From: Floridanema aerugineum
GTDB lineage: Bacteria; Cyanobacteriota; Cyanobacteriia; Cyanobacteriales; Aerosakkonemataceae
DNA length: 64,000 bases
NCBI RefSeq assembly: GCF_041929345.1
Contig: NZ_JBHFNQ010000186.1
Location: 1-64,000 of the forward strand
Reading direction: 5' to 3'
Positions 24,840 through 34,053 of this stretch are shown piece after piece (within the stretch, counting starts at the first letter, position 1; the number at the start of each line of letters is the position of its first letter). The translations under genes were made by a program, and so were the position numbers. Under the pieces are notes generated by a model. That model had not been told where the DNA came from. It worked only from the letters and a program-made list of their open reading frames with translations, and made no database searches.

Positions 24840-26312
24840 TCAAAATCGATCAACTTTGGCAAATTTTTTCTCAGCTTGAGCGCGTGCTGCTTCTCCACAA
24901 GTGCGAGGCGTGGGGAAAATTTTCCCAGGATTCGCTAAATCTTTGGGATTAAAAACTTGTCTCACCCATTGCATAGTTTCCAAATCTATTTCCGTAAACA
25001 TTTCTGGCATATAGCATTTTTTATCTGCACCAATGCCATGTTCACCGGAAAGACTACCTCCCACTTTTACGCAAAGTTTGAGAATATCACCGCCTAATTC
25101 TTCGACTTTTTCTAATGCTCCCGGCACTGAATTATCATAAAGAACTAATGGATGTAAGTTGCCATCTCCAGCATGAAATACATTAGCAATTCGATAGCCA
25201 TATTTATCACTTAATGCTTCAATTTCGCGGAGAATGTAAGGCAATTGGGTGCGGGGAATTACGCCATCTTGCACATAATAATCAGGACTCATGTGCCCTG
25301 CTGCGGCGAATGCTGCTTTACGTCCTTTCCAGAATTTTAATCTTGTTTCTGGATCGTTTGCGGTGGTAGTGCTGCGTGCGCCATTCTTTTGACAAATTTC
25401 GGCGATGCGTTTTTTATTAGTAGCAACTTCTACTTCTAATCCATCGATTTCTACTAACAAAATAGCCGCAGCATCGCGAGGATAGCATCCAGTAGCGACT
25501 ACATCTTCTACAGCATTAATGCTCAAGTTATCCATGATTTCCATACCAGCAGGAATAATTCCGGCGCTGATAATATCAGAGACAGTTGCACCGCAGGCTT
25601 CTATACTAGTAAAATCTGCCAAAAGCACACAAATTGATTCGGCTGTTTTGAGAATTCTTAAAGTAATTTCTGTGGCAATACCAAGAGTACCTTCAGAACC
25701 AACAAATAAGCCTGTTAAATCATAACCAGGCATCTCTGGAACTAAACTTCCGGTATCAACAATTGAACCGTCGGGAAGGACAAGTTTTAACCCTAAAACA
25801 TGATTGGTTGTGACTCCATATTTTAAACAATGAACACCTCCTGAATTTTCGGCAACATTGCCACCAATGGAGCAAATAATTTGGCTTGAAGGGTCGGGTG
25901 CGTAATAAAATCCTGCGCCGCTAACTGCTTGAGTTACCCAGTTATTAATTACTCCTGGTTGCACGACAACTCGCTGATTTTCTAAGTCTATTTCTAAGAT
26001 TTTATTCATTAAGGCGGTAACAATTAGGACGCAATTTTCGCTCGGTAATGCACCGCCTGAAAGTCCGGTTCCTGCACCTCTTGCTACCCAAGTAATTTGG
26101 TTTTGATCGCATATTTTTACTAATGCTGCTACTTGTTCGGTGGTGCGTGGTAACACTACTATAGCTGGTCTTTGGCGATAGCTGGTAAGTCCATCACATT
26201 CATAAGTTAGCAGTTCTTCTCGACGCTGCACTACGTTTTTTTCGCCGACAATGGCGGCAAATTGTTTGATAATTGGTTGCCAATTTATTTGGGATTTTTC
26301 TTGGGTAATCAT
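24840..26312 (-). CDS. glcD: Glycolate dehydrogenase FAD subunit GlcD
   Basis: A 490-residue FAD-linked oxidase of the GlcD/D-lactate dehydrogenase type. FAD_binding_4 marks include VLPRTTEQVAALVKICDQ (about 54-71), RGAGTGLSGGALP (about 79-91), CSIGGNVAENSGGVHCLKYG (about 147-166) and GYDLTGLFVGSEGTLGIATE (about 198-217). The C-terminal half has the HAGDGNLHP and GEHGIGADK motifs of this family. It oxidises glycolate to glyoxylate, the first oxidative step of photorespiratory salvage, with electrons passed to the GlcE/GlcF type subunits encoded at 5290-8001. Other 2-hydroxy acids such as D-lactate are possible substrates. ATG start. Confidence 0.92.
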   Translation of the reverse strand: MITQEKSQINWQPIIKQFAAIVGEKNVVQRREELLTYECDGLTSYRQRPAIVVLPRTTEQVAALVKICDQNQITWVARGAGTGLSGGALPSENCVLIVTALMNKILEIDLENQRVVVQPGVINNWVTQAVSGAGFYYAPDPSSQIICSIGGNVAENSGGVHCLKYGVTTNHVLGLKLVLPDGSIVDTGSLVPEMPGYDLTGLFVGSEGTLGIATEITLRILKTAESICVLLADFTSIEACGATVSDIISAGIIPAGMEIMDNLSINAVEDVVATGCYPRDAAAILLVEIDGLEVEVATNKKRIAEICQKNGARSTTTANDPETRLKFWKGRKAAFAAAGHMSPDYYVQDGVIPRTQLPYILREIEALSDKYGYRIANVFHAGDGNLHPLVLYDNSVPGALEKVEELGGDILKLCVKVGGSLSGEHGIGADKKCYMPEMFTEIDLETMQWVRQVFNPKDLANPGKIFPTPRTCGEAARAQAEKKFAKVDRF

Positions 26313-26405
26313 CTGGATTAAAGTAGGGGTGGATGGATTAGGTGCTAACTAGTCTTAAGATTATTGTGCAAAATTTCTGGCAAAAAGGAAAGTATGACAA
26401 TTGAT

Positions 26406-28460
26406 TTAACGTCCTAATCTTCTTCGTAGGCGTTTGCGTTTGGTAATTGCTTCTTGATTGGCAGGCCAAATTTGGATAGCTTTATTATAAGCTTCGATCG
26501 CTTCCTCGAATTTCTGCTTTTTCTCTAAAATCAGTCCCCGACGATACCAAGCTTCGTCATAATCTGGTTTGATTTGTGTGGCTTTATCTAAAGATGCGAT
26601 CGCTTCATCATCATTATTCAACTGTGCTAAAATTACCCCCCGCTGATACCAAGCTTCCGCATAATCTGATTTAATTTGGATGGCTTTGTCTAAAGATGCG
26701 ATCGCTTCATCAGATCTTTTCAATTCTCCCAAAATGTAGCCTCTTTTTTGCCAAGCCTCTGCCAATTGGGAATTAATTTCTAAAGCTTTATCTAAGGAAA
26801 TAAGTGCTTCTTCATTTTGCTTTAATTTGCTTAGTGTTGAGCCATGCTCTATCCAAGCTTCTTCATAATTTATGTCAATCTCTACAGCTTTATTTAATGC
26901 TACCAAGGCTTTTTTCGGCTGGTTTATTTGATTCAAAACCACACCTAATTTATACCAGGCTTCGCGATAATCTGGTTTGATTTCTGTGGCTTTACTTAGA
27001 GAAATATAAGCTTCTTGGTATTTCTTCTCTTTGATTTGGATTTCTCCTAGCTTATCCCAAGCTTCTGCATAATTAGGTTGAATTTCAATCGCTTTAATTA
27101 AAGACTCTTGTGCCAGTTCGTGGCGATTTAATTTTTCTAATGCTAAACCTCTTTCATACCAAGCTAGAGAATATTCCGATTTAATTTTCAAAGCTTCTTC
27201 ATAAGATTTTTGTGCTTCTTCATATTTCTGTAATTGACTCAATGCTTGACCCCGCCTTACCCAAGCTTCAGGATATTTTCTGTCAATTTCCAAGGCTTTA
27301 TCTAAACTAGTAATTGCCTCTTCATAATGCTGTAATTCTATTAAAGTCTTTCCTTGTTTTAGGAATTCTACAGCTTCATTTTTTGGGGAAATTAATGGAG
27401 GTGTAACCAATGTTTCTGGTGGAGGATTTTCTGAGTCTTTAGTTTCCCAAGAATTCCAGAGTTTGACAACCCCAAAAATTAATCCTAATGTCAACAAAAT
27501 AATCAACAAATAAGAGGATTTCTTGAAATAAGTATGTTGAGTTTCTCCTGACATTAATATTTGCGTGGGAGAAGCTGTGTAGTTATTTAATTTCTCTAAA
27601 TCGAAAAGTACTTCTTTAACTGATTGATAGCGGTCTCTAAAATGCGATCGCACCATTTTTTCTAAAATTACTGCTAATTCCTTACTGATTGATGCCTGTT
27701 CGCGCCAAATCATCTCCCCAGTTTCTACATCTTCTTCAAATTCTTCAGGCGATAGGTTAGTTAATAATTGAATTGCCGTTACTCCTACAGCATAAATATC
27801 ACTATTAAATCTGGGTTTCCCTTTTAATTGTTCGCTTGGCATATACCCAGATGAACCAATTAATATAGTGCCTGTCATTTGTTCTCCAGAATGCAATACC
27901 AAACTTCTGATTTCCTTAACTGCGCCAAAGTCAATTAACACTACTTTGCCATCTTTCTGTCTTCTAATTAAATTTGAAGGCTTAATATCTCGATGAATTA
28001 CATCTTGCTCATGTACAAAAGCTAAAGTTCGTAAAACATCTTGCAAAAAACCAATTAATTGAGATTCATTCAACGTTTTACCCGTAAGTAATTCTTGACC
28101 TAAATCTTCTCCTTCAATATATTCCTGAACTAAATAAAATTCTTGGTTTTCCTCAAAATGTGCATAAAGTTGGGGAATTTGCTCGTGTTTTCCCAAGCGG
28201 TAAAGTACCTGTGCTTCTGTATCGAATAAGCGCCTAACTGTCTGTAAAATCGAGGGATCTGAATCATTTGATTTTAGCTGTTTAACAACACACAGCGGTT
28301 GACCAGGGAGATCGAGATCTTGGGCCACAAATGTTGTTGAAAACCCCCCACTTCCTAACTGGCGAATAATTTGGTAGCGTCCACGCAGCGTTTTTCCAAG
28401 CATTAGGTTACAGTCATCTACCAGCACTGTTACTGCATTCTTACCCTGATTTTGACACAT
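26406..28460 (-). CDS. Serine/threonine protein kinase with TPR sensor region
   Basis: A 684-residue membrane kinase. The kinase domain spans about 27-295 with glycine loop LGSGGFSTTF, VVKQL, catalytic loop HRDIKPSNLI and DFGAVKE; a GTGT-like activation segment (MTGTILIGSSGYMPSEQ) follows. One membrane helix lies at about 315-335 (YLLIILLTLGLIFGVVKLW). The C-terminal half holds about nine to ten TPR repeats (A.ASLDKAIQIKSDYAEAWY.RG). The TPR region after a single helix should be outside the cytoplasm and sense protein partners. This Hanks-kinase/TPR plan is common in cyanobacteria. ATG start at 28460; MLGKTLRGRYQ at residue 21 is an alternative start. It follows glcD by a short gap but need not be co-regulated. 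Confidence 0.88.
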   Translation of the reverse strand: MCQNQGKNAVTVLVDDCNLMLGKTLRGRYQIIRQLGSGGFSTTFVAQDLDLPGQPLCVVKQLKSNDSDPSILQTVRRLFDTEAQVLYRLGKHEQIPQLYAHFEENQEFYLVQEYIEGEDLGQELLTGKTLNESQLIGFLQDVLRTLAFVHEQDVIHRDIKPSNLIRRQKDGKVVLIDFGAVKEIRSLVLHSGEQMTGTILIGSSGYMPSEQLKGKPRFNSDIYAVGVTAIQLLTNLSPEEFEEDVETGEMIWREQASISKELAVILEKMVRSHFRDRYQSVKEVLFDLEKLNNYTASPTQILMSGETQHTYFKKSSYLLIILLTLGLIFGVVKLWNSWETKDSENPPPETLVTPPLISPKNEAVEFLKQGKTLIELQHYEEAITSLDKALEIDRKYPEAWVRRGQALSQLQKYEEAQKSYEEALKIKSEYSLAWYERGLALEKLNRHELAQESLIKAIEIQPNYAEAWDKLGEIQIKEKKYQEAYISLSKATEIKPDYREAWYKLGVVLNQINQPKKALVALNKAVEIDINYEEAWIEHGSTLSKLKQNEEALISLDKALEINSQLAEAWQKRGYILGELKRSDEAIASLDKAIQIKSDYAEAWYQRGVILAQLNNDDEAIASLDKATQIKPDYDEAWYRRGLILEKKQKFEEAIEAYNKAIQIWPANQEAITKRKRLRRRLGR

Positions 28461-28729
28461 AGCGATACGATCTTCAGCCTCACTCTCTCAAAGGATAGTT
28501 TTTTTTGGTGGCAGTGAGGTAAGACTTGTCTATGAAAATACCTCTGGCTGAAGATTCGCGCTTAATTACAATTTTTTTGTCTAAGCAAGAATTGAGCAGC
28601 AAAGAAATTTCTTCCTGCCTACAGTTGAGCAATTTTTGAACTTAACTATATGGAACAATATTAATGCTAGTGCTTGCTTGTCTAATTTCATTACATAACA
28701 CTGATTCCCAGAATATTAAAATCACTTGA

Positions 28730-29383
28730 TTATACAGCATTTTCTGCTAAGGAAAATTCTATTTCATCATGTTTTGCTTGAAGATTACATCTTTCCATGC
28801 TGTAAACAAAAACCCCACCAGTTTCAATTTTATAAATCCAACCGTAGATGCTCAATTCGCCTTTGTGAAGTTTGGAATGGATCGCTGGGTAGGTGCGTAA
28901 ATTTTCTATTTGAGTGAAAACATTCTCCTCAATTGTAGCATCCAAAAGTTCCTTACCTTCGTAGTTCTGATAATTTTCTTTGATCAACCTGCGAGTAGCT
29001 TCTGCGTGTTTCAACCAATCATAAACTAACGGCATTTCTTCAGCTAGTTTGCCTATTTGCAGTAACCCTTTCATTGCTCCACAATTAGAGTGACCACAGA
29101 CAATAATTTGTTTAACTCCTAAAGCTACTACAGCATATTCTATTGCTGCTCCTTCCCCACCATTAGCGGCACCGTAAGGGGGAATAATGTTACCTGCGTT
29201 CCTAATAATAAATAGTTCACCTGGCTCAGTTTGGGTGAGCAAATTTGGATCGATGCGGGAGTCAGAACAGGTAATAAATAAGGCTCTTGGATGCTGTTCT
29301 TCTGAGAGCTTCTCAAATAATTCTCGATGGCTGGTAAAGTAGTTGGATTGGAATTCTCGTAATCCTCTAATTAGTTTTCGCAT
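28730..29383 (-). CDS. Beta-class carbonic anhydrase
   Basis: A 217-residue enzyme that interconverts CO2 and bicarbonate. Zinc ligands and active site are plain: CSDSR (Cys and the Asp-Arg dyad, about 39-43) and HSNCG (about 97-101), with IIRNAGNIIPP between. The length fits the short bacterial beta class, lacking the C-terminal extension of carboxysomal CcaA, so a cytosolic enzyme is more likely than a shell-bound one. Glycolate dehydrogenase genes lie nearby, which suits carbon metabolism, but there is no operon. ATG start. Confidence 0.92.
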   Translation of the reverse strand: MRKLIRGLREFQSNYFTSHRELFEKLSEEQHPRALFITCSDSRIDPNLLTQTEPGELFIIRNAGNIIPPYGAANGGEGAAIEYAVVALGVKQIIVCGHSNCGAMKGLLQIGKLAEEMPLVYDWLKHAEATRRLIKENYQNYEGKELLDATIEENVFTQIENLRTYPAIHSKLHKGELSIYGWIYKIETGGVFVYSMERCNLQAKHDEIEFSLAENAV

Positions 29384-29439
29384 TAGTCAATTTGGGGTTT
29401 TTGTTGCTAACTGTTTATGAGCTTTTAATATACCTAATA

Positions 29440-31707
29440 TTAGCTTTTGGGAAAAGTGTTTTGTTGTACAACTTGAGCAGAAAATTCTTCTAATGCTCGC
29501 ACACAAACTTGGTCATCAAAAAGGAGATGATGATTAGTTTTAATTTTCTGGGCTACCTCCTGCCGCCACTGATTATTCAAACCTAGTTTAACAGCAATTT
29601 CGATGTATTCTGCTTCGTTTTTGCCGATCGTTTCTGTAACTCCGATCATTTTTAAAAAGCTATCAGCATGACGACCCCGCATAAATTCACCAGGCTGGGT
29701 GACAATCGGTAAATTGCACGCGATCGCTTCCAAAGAAGTATTTCCCCCCGACCAACCTATAGTGTCTAAAAAAACATCCGAAAGTAAATTTATCATTAAA
29801 TAATCTGGTCGAGTCGGAATATTAAGAAATAGACAATAATCTTCATAATGTAAATTTAATTGAGCAAAAGCACGTTCCAGCCGTTTTTTCAGTAATTCAC
29901 CTCGCAGGAAAATGAACTTAGCTTGCGGGATGCTACGAGCAATTTCTGCGAAAATATAATCATGTTGCGGCAAATATTTAAAAGGTGCTTGGCAACACAA
30001 GTATAATACATCATTATCCGATAATCCAAAATCCGCTCTGGTTTTTGTCAATTCTGGAATATCTCTAGGTTTTGGGTAGGATACGCCAATATTTGGTAAC
30101 AAAATTAGATTTTCAGAATAATGATCTTGAGCATTTTCTGGTTCCATCAATTGGCTAGATAAAAAGTAGTCAATTGTTGGTATTCCCGAAGTAACTGGAT
30201 GTCCCCAAGCTGTACATTGCACAGGCGCTAAACGCAAGCCAGCCATAGTAACTGTTTGCGAGTCCATGCCAATTTCGGGAAACACCAAAATCTGTAATTT
30301 ATCAGCTATTACTTGTTGACAAACTGCTGTAAAATCACCAGGAATATGATGAAATTTATCGCTGAAATCATAAAATTGCTTAGTGATATAATCAGGATCA
30401 TTACCTGTATAGTAACAGTAAATTTCTAACTTTTCTTTGTCGCCATGTTTCAACCAACCAGTTAACCACAAAGTCCCACTATAAGAATGTAGATAATGGG
30501 AAACATAACCAACTCTAATTTTCCCGTTTTCTTTCAATGGTGGCATGGCTAAAGGTTGCACCCACTGAGGATAATTTGCGGCTACAATTCGATGAATTAA
30601 ATTTCCCCATTGTTGCTGCAAGTCTAAAACATTTAATCCTTGATGACCTAAATAAAAGGTAGTAATACAAATTAAACCTTTCCCAGCGTTCTGTTTATCT
30701 TCTGTAGTTTCTAAGGTAGTTTCTTGAATTAAACTTTCTAGTCCTTGAGCAAACCTTTGCCGATAATAATTAATTTCATCTTCGGTATCGTAGACTAAAG
30801 GTAACATTAATTTACTAAGAATTTTGAAAGTATAATTTTCAGGAAAAAGCCGAGTAGCGGCTTCTGCACAAGCAACTGCTTCTTCAGTTTTTCCGGTGGT
30901 TTGCAAATATGTAATTAGAGTAAAATGTAGTTGATCTGCTGTAGGATAAAGGCGAATTCCTTCTTCTAAGGTATGAATAACTTCTGCTGGGCGATCGAGA
31001 CTTTTATAACATTCACTAATAGCCAAATAAACCGTTGCGTCTCTAGTTCTAGTTGCTAAAAATTGTTGATATTTAGCGATCGCTTCTTCATACCTTCCCT
31101 CTTGGTAAAGCTTGTTAGCAGTTTCTCGAATATAAGCCGGACTATTTTGCAGATTTACAGCTATTTCTAAATTATATAAAATATCAGGGTTTTGGGGATT
31201 TAACTTTAACGCCGTTTGATATACATCAATAGCCGAGTCAATTTGATTTTGTTGGATTAAGAGATTTCCTAGATTAATATAACTGCCAAAATGCTGAGTA
31301 TTAGTAGCTATTGCTTGCCGAAAAACCGCTGACGCTTCGGAAATTTTTCCGGTTTGAAAGAGGAGATTCCCTAAGTTATTGTAAGCATCAGTTAGGGTGG
31401 GATTAATGGCGATCGCATTTTCGTAAGCTGATATTGCTTCCGGTAAATTACCTGTTGGTTCCAAACAACAACCAAGTACATAATATGCTTGAGCATTTAC
31501 CGCATCAATTTCTAATGATTTATAAATAGCTTCTTGCGCTTGCGGGTAATTTTCTGTTTGATAGTAAAGTATACCCAAGTTTAACCAAGCTTCAGCACGA
31601 TCGCTATTTCCTGTTAAATATTCTCTATACTTTGACTCAGCTGCGGTAAATTGCTGTTGCTGATGTAAGGTTAAGGCTTCTTGATAAATGCTATCCACGA
31701 TATTCAC
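29440..31707 (-). CDS. TPR protein with O-GlcNAc transferase-like (GT41) domain
   Basis: A 755-residue protein. Residues 1-300 are TPR repeats (AEAWLNLGILYYQTENYPQAQEAIYKSLEI type). From about 395 the GT41/SPINDLY-like catalytic region begins with IRVGYVSHYLHSYS, then FPEIGMDSQTVTMAGLRLAPVQC (two parts), GHPVTSGIPTIDYFLS and DVFLDTIGWSGGNTSLEAIACNLPIVTQPG. The order matches bacterial OGT-like proteins, which may glycosylate proteins or other acceptors with a UDP-sugar; the acceptor here is unknown. GTG start at 31707; a second GTG three codons later has the better spaced AAAGAG. No signal peptide. Confidence 0.85.
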   Translation of the reverse strand: MNIVDSIYQEALTLHQQQQFTAAESKYREYLTGNSDRAEAWLNLGILYYQTENYPQAQEAIYKSLEIDAVNAQAYYVLGCCLEPTGNLPEAISAYENAIAINPTLTDAYNNLGNLLFQTGKISEASAVFRQAIATNTQHFGSYINLGNLLIQQNQIDSAIDVYQTALKLNPQNPDILYNLEIAVNLQNSPAYIRETANKLYQEGRYEEAIAKYQQFLATRTRDATVYLAISECYKSLDRPAEVIHTLEEGIRLYPTADQLHFTLITYLQTTGKTEEAVACAEAATRLFPENYTFKILSKLMLPLVYDTEDEINYYRQRFAQGLESLIQETTLETTEDKQNAGKGLICITTFYLGHQGLNVLDLQQQWGNLIHRIVAANYPQWVQPLAMPPLKENGKIRVGYVSHYLHSYSGTLWLTGWLKHGDKEKLEIYCYYTGNDPDYITKQFYDFSDKFHHIPGDFTAVCQQVIADKLQILVFPEIGMDSQTVTMAGLRLAPVQCTAWGHPVTSGIPTIDYFLSSQLMEPENAQDHYSENLILLPNIGVSYPKPRDIPELTKTRADFGLSDNDVLYLCCQAPFKYLPQHDYIFAEIARSIPQAKFIFLRGELLKKRLERAFAQLNLHYEDYCLFLNIPTRPDYLMINLLSDVFLDTIGWSGGNTSLEAIACNLPIVTQPGEFMRGRHADSFLKMIGVTETIGKNEAEYIEIAVKLGLNNQWRQEVAQKIKTNHHLLFDDQVCVRALEEFSAQVVQQNTFPKS

Positions 31708-31891
31708 TCTTTACTTTAGCTATTTAGTAGTAATTTTACCAAATTATTATGCCTAAAAATTCGGATAAGTAAAAAGTAAAAGTTTTAAACCGCTCCAGGC
31801 GCAGAGAACACAGAGAAAGAATGCGATCGCAAACTAACCCATTCATCAACTAAACTAAAGAGAAAGACAGCAACACCAAGGGTATAAACCA

Positions 31892-32617
31892 ATGGGTGAA
31901 CAAGCTTTAACAACTGATTATTACGAACCTGATGTCAGTAATTTAGTCACAGAAAACGATACGCCTGTGGATAACCTCTTTTCGGAAAAAGAACAACGGT
32001 TGCTTACCAGTTCTCTCTATAGTTCTTGGCAAGGAAGAACTTTTTTATCATCATCCAATGTTGGCATTTTTCATAGTACCGATGCGCCGCCAATTGTCCC
32101 TGATGTCTTTGTTAGTTTGAATGTCCAACCACCGGAAAACTGGTGGGAAAAAAGAAACCGCAGTTACTTTGTTTGGAAGTTTGGAAAACCACCAGAACTT
32201 GTAATTGAAATTGTATCTAACCGAGAAGGAGAAGAACTAGGTGAGAAACTAAATATTTATGCTCAAATCCGTGTGAGTTACTATATTGTACATGACCCAA
32301 TTCGGCAGTTAAGTGATTCGCCTTTGCGTGTTTTTGAATTGCGGGGAATGCGTTATTTTGAAATTTCGGAAAATTGGTTAGAACAAGTTGATTTAGGTGT
32401 AACTTTGTGGGAAGGAGAATTTGAAGGTAGCCGGGATACTTGGTTGCGTTGGTGCGATCGACAAGGTAACATTCTTCCTACTGGCGATGAACGTAATTGG
32501 CAAGCTGAACAACGCGCCACCGAAGCTGAACATAGAGCTTCGGAAGCGGAACGACGTGCCCAACTACTAGCAGAACAACTGCGAAATTTAGGGATTAATC
32601 CTGATACCATTAGTTAA
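31892..32617 (+). CDS. Uma2 family (DUF820) PD-(D/E)XK putative nuclease
   Basis: A 241-residue Uma2 protein, a PD-(D/E)XK-fold family greatly expanded in cyanobacteria. The family marks are PDVFVSL (about 70), ELVIEIVSNREGEELGEKL (about 104-122, the E-x-V.S signature) and YYIVHDP. The C-terminus has an Ala/Glu/Arg-rich helical tail (EQRATEAEHRASEAERRAQ), typical of a Uma2 sub-group and likely coiled coil. Biochemical role unproven. ATG start after an AAGGG sequence. Downstream lies the GATCCCCC repeat array. Confidence 0.85.
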   Translation: MGEQALTTDYYEPDVSNLVTENDTPVDNLFSEKEQRLLTSSLYSSWQGRTFLSSSNVGIFHSTDAPPIVPDVFVSLNVQPPENWWEKRNRSYFVWKFGKPPELVIEIVSNREGEELGEKLNIYAQIRVSYYIVHDPIRQLSDSPLRVFELRGMRYFEISENWLEQVDLGVTLWEGEFEGSRDTWLRWCDRQGNILPTGDERNWQAEQRATEAEHRASEAERRAQLLAEQLRNLGINPDTIS

Positions 32618-32629
32618 AACATTGTCAGT

Positions 32630-32919
32630 TAGATCCCCCCTAACCCCCCTTAATAAGGGGGGAACAAAAATTCAAAGTCCCCCTTACTAAGGGGGATTTA
32701 GGGGGATCAAAACGCTTAATCTCACAGTTATTTAACTTAACTCAAAGTCCCCCTTACTAAGGGGGATTTAGGGGGATCTACAATACTGAAGCTCACAGTT
32801 ATTTAACTTGATTCAAAGTCCCCCTTACTAAGGGGGATTTAGGGGGATCTACAATACTGAAGCTCACAGTTATTTAACTTGATCAAAGTCCCCCTTACTA
32901 AGGGGGATTTAGGGGGATC
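32630..32919. repeat. Four-unit GATCCCCC-type repeat array (not CRISPR)
   Basis: Four copies of a 37-base unit (TCAAAGTCCCCCTTACTAAG...GGGGGATC) at 32672-32708, 32742-32778, 32813-32849 and 32883-32919, at 70-71-70 periods, preceded by an inverted partial unit at 32630-32662. The 33-34-base stretches between them are of only two sorts, and both end in CTCACAGTTATTTAACTT, the same sequence as the 3-prime end of miaA. It therefore grew by tandem duplication together with miaA end sequence. It fills the whole 321-base gap between Uma2 and miaA. Confidence 0.8.
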
Positions 32920-32938
32920 AAAACGCTTAATCTCACAG

Positions 32939-33856
32939 TTATTTAACTTTAACGAACTCCTGTATTCGCCGCCAAACCTTTTCTAATAAATCAGGATCGT
33001 CAGCATTAAACCATTCAATCTCAGCATAACCCCTAAACCAAGTGCGCTGACGTTTCGCAAATTGTCGCGTATGCAAAACCGTTAATTCTTTCGCTTCTTC
33101 CAAGCTAATTCCCCCAGCTAAATATTGCTTAATTTCCGCATATCCCAAAGTATTCAGCAAAGGCAAATCAACACCATATTTTTCACACAAACTTTCTACC
33201 TCAGTTACCAAACCATCAGCAATCATTTTTTCAGTACGTCGCGCAATCCTTTTTTGCAAATCTTCTGGATTACAATCTAAACCAATCTGCAAAATTGGAT
33301 AACTTGGCGGGTTTTCTCCTTGTTGTTGGGAAATTGGTTTGCCAGTGACGTAAAATACTTCTAATGCTCTTAAAGTTCGCACTAAATCATTAGCGTGAAT
33401 TTTTTGGGCAGCCCCAGGATCAACTTGTTGCAAAAAAGCGTAAAGTTGAATTTGTCCGAGATTTTCTAATTGCGATCGCAAATCCAATTGTGGCGCAACA
33501 CGGGGAATTTTCAAACCCTGCACCACAGAACGAATGTATAAACCCGTACCACCAACTAACAAAGGCACACTTCCTGCTTCCTGCTGTTCACTAATTAATG
33601 CTTGAGCTTGTTCCTGATAATCCGCCACCGTTAATGTCAACCATGGTTGACAAAAATCTATTAAATAATGTCGGACTAACTTTTGCTCAAACAAAGAAGG
33701 TTTTGCTGTACCAATATCAAATTCGCGGTACACTTGACGAGAGTCTGCACTTAGAATTGCTGAATTCAGCCGTTGCGCCAAAGCCAAAGCTAGCCCGGAT
33801 TTCCCCGTCGCCGTTGCGCCACAAATAGTAATTAAAGCTGGTTGGTAGTCACTCAT
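32939..33856 (-). CDS. miaA: tRNA dimethylallyltransferase MiaA
   Basis: A 305-residue enzyme that transfers a dimethylallyl group to A37 of tRNAs reading codons with U in the first position. Seen: P-loop GATATGKSGLA (about 12-22), SADSRQVYREFDIGTAKPS, the LLVGGTGLYIRS segment and QFAKRQRTWFRG near the C-terminus, all in the usual order and length. I start at ATG 33856 (MSDYQPALITICG), because family members begin just before the P-loop; the upstream ATG at 33907 adds residues encoded by a gatttgagattt simple repeat. Its last bases are copied into the adjacent repeat array. Divergent from gyrB. Confidence 0.93.
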   Translation of the reverse strand: MSDYQPALITICGATATGKSGLALALAQRLNSAILSADSRQVYREFDIGTAKPSLFEQKLVRHYLIDFCQPWLTLTVADYQEQAQALISEQQEAGSVPLLVGGTGLYIRSVVQGLKIPRVAPQLDLRSQLENLGQIQLYAFLQQVDPGAAQKIHANDLVRTLRALEVFYVTGKPISQQQGENPPSYPILQIGLDCNPEDLQKRIARRTEKMIADGLVTEVESLCEKYGVDLPLLNTLGYAEIKQYLAGGISLEEAKELTVLHTRQFAKRQRTWFRGYAEIEWFNADDPDLLEKVWRRIQEFVKVK

Positions 33857-34053
33857 TCGATTTGAGATTTGAGATTTAATTGTTGTGAAACCCTTCCTCA
33901 AGAGCATTCATTTAAAGGAGTCAATCCCCTAAATAAATTTTTCATCAGTTTGGGCTACGGTCGCCAGTAAGCCTTTTGTGCTAGAATTTTGGAGTGTTTT
34001 TTCCCTTTTGGGTCAGTAGACGGCTCAAAGCCATTATTGGAGAAATCCTGATT

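Noticed and set aside
32672..32919. Array resembling a CRISPR (37-base repeats, 33-34-base spacers)
   Set aside because: Only two spacer types, both containing miaA 3-prime sequence; the repeat belongs to the GATCCCCC intergenic family; no cas genes are in the window.
33994..34053. N-terminal extension of GyrB
   Set aside because: TTG start; the family starts near MTSSYSAEQIQVLEGL, which has its own GGAG ribosome-binding site.
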